From Ectocarpus siliculosus (Eukaryota > Sar > Phaeophyceae > Ectocarpales > Ectocarpaceae): a stretch of 64,000 nucleotides of DNA. The stretch lies in NCBI GenBank assembly GCA_000310025.1, contig FN648151.1, positions 1-64,000 of the forward strand, written 5' to 3'. Positions 33,791 through 44,097 of this stretch are shown here, piece by piece. Within the stretch, counting starts at the first letter, position 1; every line of letters begins with the position of its first letter. Below the pieces are notes generated by a model. It was not told the origin of the DNA and did no database searches. It was given only the letters and a program-made list of their open reading frames with translations. Made by a program: the position numbers and the translations under genes.

Positions 33791-34446
33791 CGCTGAGCGT
33801 ACCGTTGTTCAAAAGAAAAGCAAAGCAAACCATTGCTTGAGTTTCGTCACTGATCAGTTGACACACAGTCTTCAGCCTTGCTCACATCCTCTGAAGTAAC
33901 GATCTGCATCTCCTCAACGGTCGGTACATCGACGTCACGATTCCACACACATTGGATGCTCAACTGCACACACACGCAACTCGCCATTTTTCTCGTCTGC
34001 TCCCACTCAACCCCTGCTTTTGGGTGGCCTACCCGCCCTCGTGGACAGGCTGTCAACAGCTATGGCATGCACATGAACACCGCTCTACCACATCGATATC
34101 ATTCAAGGCGTTTGGAATACTCTGGTATCCAGGCTTTATTCTTGCCGAAAACACATCGAACTCTGCGTTAAAGACAATGACATCGCCGCCATGACTACCG
34201 CCCGTCGTGAATCAGCCTATGCTTATAGTAGGTCGTCTAGAGGCGACTATGAACATAGGTTAATTCCGTGCTCCTTTGAAAATTGCACGTGACACAAACA
34301 TTAACTACTAGGAAATTCTCCATATTCATATGATACGTAGGTTGCAAACATGGCAACTTCGCCGCGTAAGTACCATCGCCGATTTCATGACGAGTGTGCG
34401 GGAGGTTAGATTACACAATGTCCCGGAGGTCGAGAGTGAACACTCA

Positions 34447-36696
34447 TCATATCCTCACCACTACAGTTTCGACTTCAACTCCCGGAAACACCAACGGCGG
34501 ATCGTCAGGCAAGCGCACGACCTTCAACCTCACCAATGAAGCCGGCCACCCTTCCCCAGACCCGGGCGGTCGAAACCTTCGGCCGAAGGTTAGCTGTTGC
34601 AGTGACGAAGGCCACTCTACCTTCTCAATGGACTGATCGAACTCGTCACCAAACGTGACTTCCTCTAGCGCCGCAGGCCAGACCACTCGCTTTATCGATT
34701 GGTTGAAGTCATTACCAAAGGTCAGCTGCTTTAGCGATGCTGGCCAAGCAACTCTGGCGATGGCATGGTTGAATGACCTGCCAAGCGACAGAGTCCTCAA
34801 CGATGCGGGCCACACTACGTCATCGATGGGCCGGTCGAAGCAATTGCCCATGGAAAGCTCCTGAAGCCCCTCTGGCCACACCACCCGAGCAATAGGCTGG
34901 TTGAACTTGGCACCGAGTTCGAGTCTTCGCAAGGATACTGGCCAGGCGACGTTTTCGATTTGGCAGTCGAATGAATTTCCAAAGATGAGAACTTCCAGCG
35001 CGGCGGGCCATTGGACGGATCGAAAGGGCCGGTTGAAGTCGTGTCCCAGCGTGAGCTGCTGTAGTGACGTAGGCCAGGAAACCCCTGATAGCGACTGATT
35101 AAACGCCCCCTCGAACGTTAGTTGTTGTAGCGATGATGGCCACGACACATGTTTGATAGGCTGGTTGAAGCCTGTTCTCGTGCACTTTTCGCGCCAGTAG
35201 CCGGAGACCACACGAGAGCCTGCGTCACGGCGTCCGCGGAAGGTCACTTTACGAAGTCCCGCTGGCCACACTACTCTGCCAAGCGGTTGGTCGAAGCAAA
35301 AACCAAATTCGATCTCTTGCAGTCCCTCCGGACACATCATTCTACCAAGTGACTTGTTGAAGCTGTATCCGAATGTGAGCCGTTGGAGCGAACGGGGCCA
35401 CGCAAATCCTTGAACTGCTTGATCGAAGCACGCGCCGAAGTCGAGTTGCTGCAACGAATCTGGCAGCACCGATCTGCAAATCGGTTGGTCGAAGTTGTAT
35501 CCGAACGTGAGTCGTTGGAGCGAACGGGGCCACGCAAACCCGTCGACGTCTTGGTTGAAGCACTGGCCGAAGCTGAGTTGCTGTACCGAATCTGGCAGCA
35601 CTGACCCACGAATCGGTTGGTTAAAGTGTGAGCCAAACGTGAGCTGCCGAAGCGAAGCTGGCCACGCCACCGACCGGATTGGTGCATCGAAGTGGTCGCC
35701 GAAGGTCATTTGTTCCACTGACGCTGGCCACATGACCAAGTCGATCCGCTGGTTGAAGGAAGACCCAAAGGATATCCACCGGAGCGACACCGGCCACAAA
35801 ACCTTATTAATTGGACTGTTGAAAGAATGGGCAAATGTGATTTGTTGCAGCGAATCCGGCCACACTGATCCGTCGATCGGTTGGTTAAAGCCCCAGCCGA
35901 ACGTGAGCTCTTGAAGGGAAGCGGGCCACACAACCTTTTCCATGGATTGTGTAGGATCCTCCAATTGCTTCCAGCCGACACACAACCTCGTCCCAAAATT
36001 GTTCCCGAACGTCAGTCGCTCAAGCGATACCGGCCACCTGACCTTGTCAACACGCTGGTTGAAACCATGACCGAACGTTATCCGCCGCAGCGACGCCGGC
36101 CACGATACCTTGTCGATCGGCAGGTTGAAACATATCCCGAAGACGACCTCTTCAAGAGAGACTGGCCACGAAAAGTTCTCCAGCGTTGAGTTGAAACGCG
36201 CTGTGAACTCCAACTTCTTCAACCCGCGAGGCCACACAACGGCGCTGCTGCGGAACTTGAAGCTGCCCAGGAAGAGTTCCTCGAGGCCGGCAAACGCAGG
36301 TCCTGTGTGTCTCAACGCCGAAGTTGGCAGCAACCAGGTCGCCTTGACGACTCGGAATGGGGGCACGTTCGTGGCCGAGCTTACCGTTTCATGAGCGCGG
36401 TCCCTGGGGAGGGCGGCGTCAGTAGCTCCGTCAGCGGCCCACAGATGCTTCGGCGTGTCGCTGGACACGCGGAGAGCCAGTCTTGAGAAGTTGCGGAACT
36501 CCACACATGATTGGAAAGATATCAACCGCAGCTCAGACGTGGAGGCAAGCCAACCGGCCCCCCCGCTGTGGTTCTGGCTGAGGACGACCGTGAAAGCGTC
36601 CAGCCATCGGCCGTGACCTGAGTCGAGTGAGTAGAAAGGAGTTGATGCCGAGGAAAAAGTATGGGGGAGGATTGAGATTGATACAGTGGTGGCCAC
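34447..36696 (-). CDS. FNIP-type leucine-rich-repeat protein, copy B
   Basis: Open frame on the minus strand, up to 749 codons, ending GVEVETVVVRI. It is closely similar to copy A over its whole length, starting from the shared SSASTPFYSLDSGH. It has about 25 FNIP-like repeats of 22 residues, two more than A: the pair LPDSxQQLxFG / WPRSLQRLTFG occurs twice in tandem here (plus coordinates about 35342-35615) and once in A. No ATG opens it; the frame runs into the inverted end of the element at 36684-37530. The acceptor seen in A is kept here (CTCGACTCAG|GTCACGG at about 36617), so if an upstream exon exists the element lies in an intron, about 65 bp from the acceptor. Otherwise the gene has lost its native 5' end. 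Function unknown. Confidence 0.72.
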   Translation of the reverse strand: MATTVSISILPHTFSSASTPFYSLDSGHGRWLDAFTVVLSQNHSGGAGWLASTSELRLISFQSCVEFRNFSRLALRVSSDTPKHLWAADGATDAALPRDRAHETVSSATNVPPFRVVKATWLLPTSALRHTGPAFAGLEELFLGSFKFRSSAVVWPRGLKKLEFTARFNSTLENFSWPVSLEEVVFGICFNLPIDKVSWPASLRRITFGHGFNQRVDKVRWPVSLERLTFGNNFGTRLCVGWKQLEDPTQSMEKVVWPASLQELTFGWGFNQPIDGSVWPDSLQQITFAHSFNSPINKVLWPVSLRWISFGSSFNQRIDLVMWPASVEQMTFGDHFDAPIRSVAWPASLRQLTFGSHFNQPIRGSVLPDSVQQLSFGQCFNQDVDGFAWPRSLQRLTFGYNFDQPICRSVLPDSLQQLDFGACFDQAVQGFAWPRSLQRLTFGYSFNKSLGRMMCPEGLQEIEFGFCFDQPLGRVVWPAGLRKVTFRGRRDAGSRVVSGYWREKCTRTGFNQPIKHVSWPSSLQQLTFEGAFNQSLSGVSWPTSLQQLTLGHDFNRPFRSVQWPAALEVLIFGNSFDCQIENVAWPVSLRRLELGAKFNQPIARVVWPEGLQELSMGNCFDRPIDDVVWPASLRTLSLGRSFNHAIARVAWPASLKQLTFGNDFNQSIKRVVWPAALEEVTFGDEFDQSIEKVEWPSSLQQLTFGRRFRPPGSGEGWPASLVRLKVVRLPDDPPLVFPGVEVETVVVRI

Positions 36697-37530
36697 GCTT
36701 GAATTGAGATCATTTTAGAGCAAAACGGATGTAGGAGGGTAAAACTGACTTGTCACACCTCTTGCCGATATATGACAGAAACTTCCCTAATCATATCCTA
36801 TTCCCTCACGTCGAAACCAGGAACCAGAAACGTCGCACATAACACACACCGGGAACCCGAGACAACATGCCCTGGGCAGCGAGAAGCCGCTGCTTCAGCC
36901 TTCCCAATCACACGCCAGCACTGCCAGACCTCACGACCCACCAATGCAGGTCTGTGGAGGATAACCTCCACAGGTTTGGTGGTGATGTGGTCGACCCACA
37001 TTGCGACAACATCGAGATGTACCGTGTCTGCATGAGGTATCTGTCTGTCCGCCCGCCCAATACTGTCCCTGGCATTCTCTCTTGGCTCTGTGCCACGTGG
37101 ACCGTAGTTGCTCATTCAAGCTAGGACACGTTGTGCGCGGCGCCAGTCTTGGTTGGCAATCAATACCCTCGATTTCACCATAAATAGAAGTAGTACGATG
37201 GCGGGCGCACGACTGCTGCCCCCGAGCAGTCGCCCGATTCTTTCAGACGGATCGAGCTAGTTATTTGAATCGTCTGAGACTATTCAGACCCATGACACGT
37301 ATGCCCTCATCATTTAATACATCGCTCGCTGTTCCTAATGTGTAACATGTATGTGTCCAGCGAGCACAACCAGGCGCTGACGCAGCGTTTTTCATTAGCA
37401 TCTTGTCATGGCAGTGTAGGTAAGGCCGCTCGTAAACGGTCTAATCACAATTTGGCTAAGGAGAGAAAATCCTATTTTTGGGAGTGATATTGGCTTGTCA
37501 CGACCCTCTCTTAAACCGTAGCCACCACTG
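36684..37530. mobile_element. Tc1/mariner-type non-autonomous element
   Basis: An 847-bp insertion with inverted ends CAGTGGTGGCCACGCTTGAA on the left and, read from the right end inward, CAGTGGTGGCTACGGTTTAA, flanked by TA on both sides (36682-36683 and 37531-37532). Its borders fall where unit B loses alignment to unit A (36660 and 37550). A TA target with CAGTG ends is typical of the Tc1/mariner superfamily. No transposase frame is seen inside, so it was probably mobilised in trans. Confidence 0.8.
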
Positions 37531-37532
37531 TA

Positions 37533-40500
37533 TGGGCATTTGGTCCATTGCGGTTCAGCACAGCCGCACAGGAAGGTGAGCACAAGGCTCTGCTTCCAAC
37601 TTCGATCTAAAGATCAACGTGTCGTTCAGGAACGTTCGAAAGTCTTTTCAGGGCCTATACTTCCAACAGGTGTTATAAAAAGCGGTGATCGTCGGCACGT
37701 TCGAGGTCGTGACAGGGTCGAAACACGTGGATGGCATCTCTTGGTCAGGTTCGGAAACCGTTTCGCCATCGTTTCTTCTCATCGTTCGTGAGGCAACAAT
37801 CTGCAACGGAACTCTGTGCACGTATCGCAAAGTTATGGGTACGCCAGGTTCCAACAGTAACATAGCGTTGCAAAATAGAATGGTTCTTGTAATCAAAAAG
37901 AAACTAAAAATAGAGTGAAGAATACATATGGGAGAGAGGTAAACTGGACCGAAAATGCACTATTACTGAAGTATACTTGATTTTGGCCATAGATCGACAA
38001 TCACACGGCCGTGCCCAATATCAAACCCCTATTAATAGATGTATTGGGCGTACGAGAGCGCTCGGTGAACTAGCTTGATTCGTGTTCAATCCGTTTGATG
38101 ATGGGAATACAGCCTTAAAGTACGGCGGTATCGCGTCAAAGCACCTAGAAAACCCGGCGGTTCGGTCAAATTTCGGGCTGCTGCCGGTAGGCTCTGGCGC
38201 GTTCGTGCAGCGTTGTTGCTTGTGGTGTGCTATTACTGCAGGCGACAACCTCTGCGGGATAACTCCAAGCACCTCGAACTCACGATACAAGACCTAACCT
38301 GACATGCGGCACACTTTCAATTGACGGGATTGCTAATACTCGTGTCATTTCTCCAAAACGATGTGGAAGTTTGTTTCTCCTACGGCCTAGAGGGAGAAGG
38401 GAGACTATTGAAGGTACAGTGGCGGGGGCATGCTTTCCCTACAATTTCTAGCTGTGAGAAGATAATCGTAGAGCAACACGTTGGAGAAAAAAACACCATC
38501 ACGGAGCCCCGGGACACGGCGATCCGCGTGGACACCGGTGTAGCCTTACCCCATCAGTAGACAAATATCGAGGCGGTTTCCGTCGCTCGTGATATGAGTA
38601 CAATCAAGGACGAATGAAAAAATTAGGTCGAAAAAAGTAGTCCATAAATAAAGGGGGAGCCCAGCACGCATGGCCGGACCTGAATTCACTAGGAATCGTT
38701 TCCGTAAAGTCTCTCTGTGATGCACAACGATTCTGACAATTATTGGAAGCATGCACCCTCAATACCTCTGGTACAGTGTGGATGTTGTACGATCGTCTAG
38801 GCTATCCCGTAACAGACGCTGAAACCCACGGAGACAACCCATTGGGAAATTTCTGTTAGAGAAAACAGTCAGTGACGGTTGGGAAAGGCTGACATGGGTT
38901 CCACCGCCCCCCCCCAAAAAAAAAATGTTTGCTTGTATTTACTCTCTCACTCACTCCTCTTGGAGCAGAAAGAGAGGAGAAATGTAGACGGAAGTGGAGA
39001 GTGTAAAATTCGCATCAGAGGGACAACCTAGAGCGCCACATATCGCGTCCGACACTCTTGATGGAGATGCAGGTTGTTTCTGCTATGATGGTCGAGCGGT
39101 TGGCTGTGATGATAGCGCGGATGGCGGGAACGGAGATAATCGGATCGGATACTCTAGTATGATCACGCACACAGAGATTTAGGGACGTCCCCAGGACTAC
39201 GCGCAGGAGCTAAAGACGAGGACCTCAGCACCAAGTCCGTCCTCGTAGATGTCACCATCGTCCACTTCGCTCTAGAAGCATCAACACATGGATCCAACGC
39301 CAGTACCTGCCCTCTAAGACAATGCAGCAAGGATGGCAAACAATGGTGCCGGAAGTTTCCACCCGCCTAGATCTAGCCTTCCTTGCTGCTTCTTTTTTGA
39401 CGTACAGTGGCCTTGGCAAAGCACAATCGGGTAATGGCAGCTACCGCCAGCGGTTTTGCCTAAGAAGAATTCTTCAAGGACAATTTTCGACCATAAGTCA
39501 GCCATTCTTCGCTTCAAGACTTACCACACCAAAACGATTCGGAGACGATCTAGCTCGTTTTCTATCAGTGCGAACTCGTGACGTCTTCCAACGCCATGGA
39601 TTGATCAAATTGGTTGGGATTTCAGTTGTGCTGGCAAAAAGGAGAACGGTCGTGTAATACCTGGTATACATTTTGATTACCGAAGCAGGAAAGGGGAGAA
39701 AGCCAAGAATGGAAACGATGATGGAGGAGGAACTGATGGCGTCGAAGCGAGCAAGAGTTTCGAGCCAGATGACTTTCTGCATAACAAACGTCGCAGGATT
39801 AGAGAGGCGCAGCCCGAGCGTGGTGGTAGGAATATTAGCGGAGAGTGTGGTGAATGCAAGGATGGTGATGAAAGCAGCAACGCGACGGGGCCCGAAACGA
39901 ACAAGCGAAAGGAAGGATAAGCCTTGGTAGAGACTGCAACTTTCTTCTGTTGTCTTCAAATCCGAAGAAGAGCTTTCCCCTCCCCATGACGCCCAATACA
40001 AGGCCCGAGGCCACGACCTTTACAAGCACACAATGTATGCAACCGCTGAGACTGGCGTATTATCATTGGTAGCCGGTTTGCGGTTGGTGCTTTCCAAAAA
40101 GAAGATCACGCACACACCCCGTCACCACCCTCGCGGACGGGCAGGCAAGGAGGGAAGGATATGGCTATGTACCACCCCATCGTCAGCGGCGGCGTGTTGA
40201 AGAGCCGACGGTCGAGGGAAGCCATTTCGTGAGAAGAAGAGTACCTTCGGTGGCCGACGGGTATTCTGATGTACACTATTATTGAGACATTTTTCCGGAT
40301 CACGAGAGAAACAAACAGTCGGATGGAGGATCGCCACATGGCTAATGGAACGGCCATCCGACGTCTTGGAGCCGGGGCTTGCGTGAAGGGTTTATTGGTT
40401 TAGGGGCGGTCGCACAATAGCCTTCGTGTTCTTCGGAAACCTGGGGTCATGAGTAACAATGCATAACTCTCTCCATCATTCCGTGGAGGAAAGCTCGGGT

Positions 40501-40960
40501 GGAAGCTACGGAGCACGTGGAGAGACGGAAGAACAGCAGCGATCACCCAACGTAGGTGGTGGTCACAAGAGCTTCCGAAATATTGGTGAGGATTTCGGTG
40601 AAGCTTGAGCGTGGTTTTCTCGCAAAGGGTTTCTATTTCGTCTTGAGGCTGTACCGCGTCCGTTCACGGGTAGATGGGTGCGCTTGAGATTTCGCTGCAG
40701 AAACACATCCCATTGAACGGGGGTGGTAGTATCATCCTTTGGCATTTGAACAAAATCTACAGAGAGTCATATTTACGCCTCAAGCTGAAAATACGATACA
40801 CCCACAACCAGAAAGCCAGTCTCCGGTGCGGCCTACCCCCCTCATATGAGATTGGGCAAAGATAACCATTTTTGCGGCATGGGAGTACCCTCTTTTTCGC
40901 AGACATTACGTATCACCACCCCCGTACACCCGGGGAGTTGCTGTAGTCTAGTACAGCCGA
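37533..40960. other. Unit B spacer upstream of FNIP gene B
   Basis: No gene supported. Aligns in blocks with 25915-28842 of unit A, with extra unaligned DNA at about 37790-38840 and 39190-39690. ORFs here are not conserved between the units. Confidence 0.5.
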
Positions 40961-42097
40961 AGGGGTCTGGCAGATTCCAAGAAGATACCATGGTATCACG
41001 CAGGCATACGTTGACTCTGACATATCATCAAGGACGGTTCGCCCTGACCTACATTCTCTATGCTGAGGTGATCACCCTTGCACATCCCCATGGACCCTTG
41101 CGTCTGCCCACATGAGGCCGTTAGCATTCGTTGCACATGTTGGTACTCCCTGTACCGCAGTATAGTGCTTGCTGTGTGAGGTGCGACAACTGTACTGTAC
41201 CGCAGTATAGTCTAGCTATCGTGCTTGCATGTGTGAGGTGCGACAATTGAGCTGTGGCACACCCGGGTGGACATGGAACACAATCGTAGAGGAACTGCAT
41301 AATCTCCCATCTGCTAGATAAATATGTTGATCAAGTTTTTTCCCTCGGGCTGTATTTGTTGGTGCTGATGTTGCGCGCACCGTTCCAAGGCGAAGGTTTC
41401 GTGGTAGGCTGCTGTACTCCAACATAGTCTACATGCGAAGTACGGTTGGTTGGCGTCAACAGATCAAGCGGCCTCAGCCAGATGCCGCGGTTAGGACGCA
41501 CAGTAGCCACATTTTCCCACTCATGCAACACAACATGTCGCCTGCACGCGCACACAGGCCAAACGGACTCGTAAGCCCTTGGATACATCTCCGAAACGAA
41601 CTTTGGCTCATGCGCACCTGTTGCTGCTGTTGTGTCGCGCTCGGATGGTCTCGCCGCATCGCTGAGTGGTTTCTCAGTGCTTCGACCGCCTGTTGCCGCC
41701 GCAGGAGTCTTCATGCCGTTCGCAGGGCTTCGGAACACAGATCCTCCGGTGGGACTGGAGGGCATGTCAAAGATCGTGTGGGGCGGTCAGAGTTGTGTGC
41801 TTGGAGGTGGCGAGCGGAACCCCTTTCAAAAGACAAGAACTGTCAGGTTCCAGGACCAGGCTCCGGAACGGTCGTCGAGAATGTTATCCAGCTTCGCGGA
41901 GAGGTTCCGCATGGCCAGCATCGGCCAGCACCTACCCCAAGTCACGGAGCAGCGCGCATGGATGGCTGCAAGGTTGAGCATGGAGAGAGCAGGTGCAAAT
42001 GTGAAGAGGCTGCAAAGTGGAGACACATATATATGTATTAAAGTCCCGTTGTCAATTTGGTAGTCGTTGGCCCGCGGACCTATGTATAGCAGTACAT

Positions 42098-42320
42098 GTA
42101 CCGTATATGACACAAGATAACACACCCCCTGGCCCGATTTTCAAAGCTTGATTACTCGATGACGAAGAGGATACATAAACGAAATGATACATTTTCGAAA
42201 AGATCTCAACGAGACGATTCCAACGCCGCCGTTTTCGGCGCTGTGAGTCTTCCTGCTGTTGAGAAATCGAGCTTTGAAAAACGGTCAAGGGGGTGTGTTA
42301 TCTTGTGTCATATACGGTAC
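42098..42320. mobile_element. MITE family M2, copy 1
   Basis: Long inverted ends: CGTATATGACACAAGATAAC at the left with its complement at the right, continuing inward to CACACCCCCT, TTTCAAAGCT and GATTxCTC, so each arm is about 55 bp. GTAC flanks both sides (42098-42101 and 42317-42320). Unit A at about 32350-32380 has the unoccupied site (GTAC followed directly by CACATTGCCGCTGG), which fixes the ends and suggests a 4-bp GTAC target duplication. Non-coding. Confidence 0.8.
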
Positions 42321-42584
42321 CACTGCTGGTCTGCTGATGACGACAATGATTGGTCCATTTCAACAGCACGACAGCACGACGGCGATTGCGCCGCGTGCCG
42401 CACGCCGCATTTGAGGCTTCGTATGCATATGTAGCACGTTGCATGGCGTAGCACCATTGCAAGACTCGCAAAGGAGAGCACCTACAAGCGTCCGCCAGGT
42501 GTCCTGGGAGTACGTGGCCGTCAAATCTCACTACTACAATCGACTTCAAGAATGTTCTCCACCACACCGCATTTAACGCATGCA

Positions 42585-42907
42585 TCGCCCCGGTGGTCTA
42601 GTTGGTATCTTCGAAACCTTGTAGTCTAGAGGTCAGGTCAGGGGTTCGAATCCCGGCCTAGGCGAGCTTTTCTTGCAAAGTGAGTTTTTCTCTCGCTTCC
42701 GCTTCTGGCCTATAGTGGATAGCGCTAGTTCGTGTGTACACAGAGGGAAGAGAGTGCTGAACTCTTCTCGCATTACAAATCGAAGGCAAAGGTACCGCAG
42801 GAGGGGGAAGGGAGAGAGGGGCTCTTCTGTGTGACCACGGGTTGGAGTAAACGGCACTAATAGTGCTGTGAGCGCTGATTTGAAGTGAAGACAAAAAAAA
42901 ACAAAAA
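42585..42907 (+). repeat. tRNA-headed SINE, copy 1
   Basis: The head reads GCCCCGGTGGTCTAGTTGG (tRNA D-arm/A box) and GGTCAGGGGTTCGAATCCCG (T-arm/B box), i.e. an internal RNA polymerase III promoter. A body of about 240 bp follows (GCGCTAGTTCGTGTGTACAC, GAACTCTTCTC, ATCGAAGGCAAAG, GTGACCACGGGTTGGAG) and a tail A9CA5. The anticodon arm is disrupted, so it is not a working tRNA. The body also contains GGCCTAGTGGATAGCGC, which resembles a second tRNA A box. Confidence 0.85.
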
Positions 42908-42959
42908 TGGCATTTCCCCCAAGATGAGAGGGACCTGCGTCGTCTTGTTGTGAAACGAG

Positions 42960-43260
42960 GGTCGCTCTGGTGGTGCAAGGTCCGCTGAATGAAGCAGAAG
43001 CACCAGTAATTAATTGTGGGCCCAGTGGGAAAACGAATGTCATGTGACTCGAGGAAGAGGACTGTGGAAGAGGCAGGCGAGAGTGTGGCGCTGCCAGAAT
43101 CTCGCGGGCGTAGCTAGCTGTGGGCATGTCCGTTGGCGGAGATTTTGATCCAGCTCGTTGACAAGCAGCGAAGGAGTAGGCGTTGCGAAAAGGAGCGTAC
43201 ATGTGTGTTCGTGAAGTAAAAACCGTTGACGTCTCCACCGATCTGTCTTTTGTAGGAAAA
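42960..43260 (+). pseudogene. Broken partial copy of the Bin3-like methyltransferase gene
   Basis: Aligns first with exon 3 of the gene at 20342-20535 (GGTGGTGCAAGGTCC, GAGAGTGTGGCGCTGCCAGA, TCCGTTGG...GATCC) and then directly with the end of exon 6 and 3' flank, 21665-21760 (GAAGG-GTAGG, AAAAGGAGCGTACATGTG, TTCGTGAAGTAAAA, TTGACGTC). About 1.1 kb including exon 4, exon 5 and the introns is missing between. The joint does not fall at exon ends, so it is a deletion rather than a spliced retrocopy; the parent carries CGGAAGG at both sides of the missing part. Frameshifts and stops make it non-coding. Confidence 0.8.
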
Positions 43261-43539
43261 AAAGAAAAAAGGCCGTCTGTCTTGATTTGGCACGCCTTTT
43301 TTTGGAGTATCTTTCCCCCTCCCGAAGGGACGACCCAAAAAAGATAATTGTACTCGCTTCTTTTTGGTGCTGGTCGATCCTTTTTCTCACCCGAGTCATC
43401 GACCGACAAATAAATAGAGACCCTGCAACGGCAGTTCGTCACACATCCATACACCTTCCACCGATTTGGTTCCACCGCTTTGGATTACGGTGCTTACTGC
43501 GCACAGAGTGAAGCAGCAGCAATGTGAAGTTATCCTCCG

Positions 43540-43830
43540 CGAGCTTTGTGTATGGTTCGTCTTGGATGGCGGCTGATAGAGACCACAGGTACGGAAGCTG
43601 AGGTGGCGAGAGTCAACAGCAGGCTGGAAAAAAAAACACCGCGCCAGCAATCAGCCAGTTGTTTTTGCTCTTTCGCCCGTGTCGCAACTTTGGAGAATAG
43701 ATTATCCCTTCGCCACCCGCTCAAACAACAGCGATGACAAAGGTATCCGCCATGAGCTGTGCGTATGGTCCGTCTTGTGTGGTGGTTGATACAAACCCGG
43801 AGGCCATCTGCCGTGTTCACTAAATGACGG
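43540..43830 (-). repeat. Repeat R3, copy near the EsV-1-7 ORF
   Basis: Read on minus, two related subunits (TGTATCAACCACCACACAAG / TCTATCAGCCGCCATCCAAG, each followed by ACG, a CRCA...GCTC block, GGCGGAT/GGAGGAT and a C/T-G-rich CTGCTGCTTC) match the two subunits at 55120-55400 (+). GACTCTCGCCACCTCAGCTT is identical in both loci. The EsV-1-7 ORF runs into it. Confidence 0.7.
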
Positions 43831-44097
43831 GCTTTTGATGCACCCGGGGTGGCCGCACCTCTTGCTCACGAGGTCAACCATACCCTGCTTCTGGTGCCGA
43901 GAGCAGAACTCCGCCTTCTTGCTGCCGGCCTTGCCGAAAGACGGCCGCTTCATGCACGCCGGGTGCCCGCACGTCTTGCTGACGATATGGACCACATTCT
44001 GGTTGGCGCGCTTCGAACAGAAATCTGGCTTCATGGCTGTGCAATGGCCGTGTCGTGCAGTCGTGCTCCTGGCATCACCGGCGTTGTGTCTGTTCAT
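43702..44097 (-). CDS. EsV-1-7 repeat protein (short)
   Basis: ATG at 44097 on minus, 131 residues. It contains CGHPACMKRPSFGKAG followed by SKKAEFCSRH, a full EsV-1-7 repeat (C-x4-C-x16-C-x2-H), preceded by an incomplete one (FCSKRANQ) and followed by CGHPGCIKSPSF, whose second half is lost. Family knowledge: EsV-1-7 proteins, named for a gene of the Ectocarpus virus EsV-1, are a large brown-algal family; one member, IMMEDIATE UPRIGHT, controls early development. Here the C-terminal part is encoded by repeat R3 rather than by further motifs, so the gene is probably truncated or decaying. No splice partner was identified. Confidence 0.6.
   Translation of the reverse strand: MNRHNAGDARSTTARHGHCTAMKPDFCSKRANQNVVHIVSKTCGHPACMKRPSFGKAGSKKAEFCSRHQKQGMVDLVSKRCGHPGCIKSPSFSEHGRWPPGLYQPPHKTDHTHSSWRIPLSSLLFERVAKG

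Larger units (their letters stand above)
34050..42575. repeat. Segmental duplication unit B
   Basis: Same order and orientation as unit A. It carries its own insertions: the TA-flanked element at 36684-37530 and the MITE at 42098-42320. It lacks the LINE/R1 block and the 2.25-kb block of A. Its right end (about 42360-42470, landmarks GATTGGTCCATTTCAACAGC and GCGCCGTGCCGCA) matches 32395-32515. Confidence 0.8.

Noticed and set aside
42585-42665. tRNA gene
   Set aside because: A and B boxes are present but the anticodon arm is distorted, the acceptor arms pair poorly, and the same sequence heads a SINE body with an A-rich tail elsewhere.
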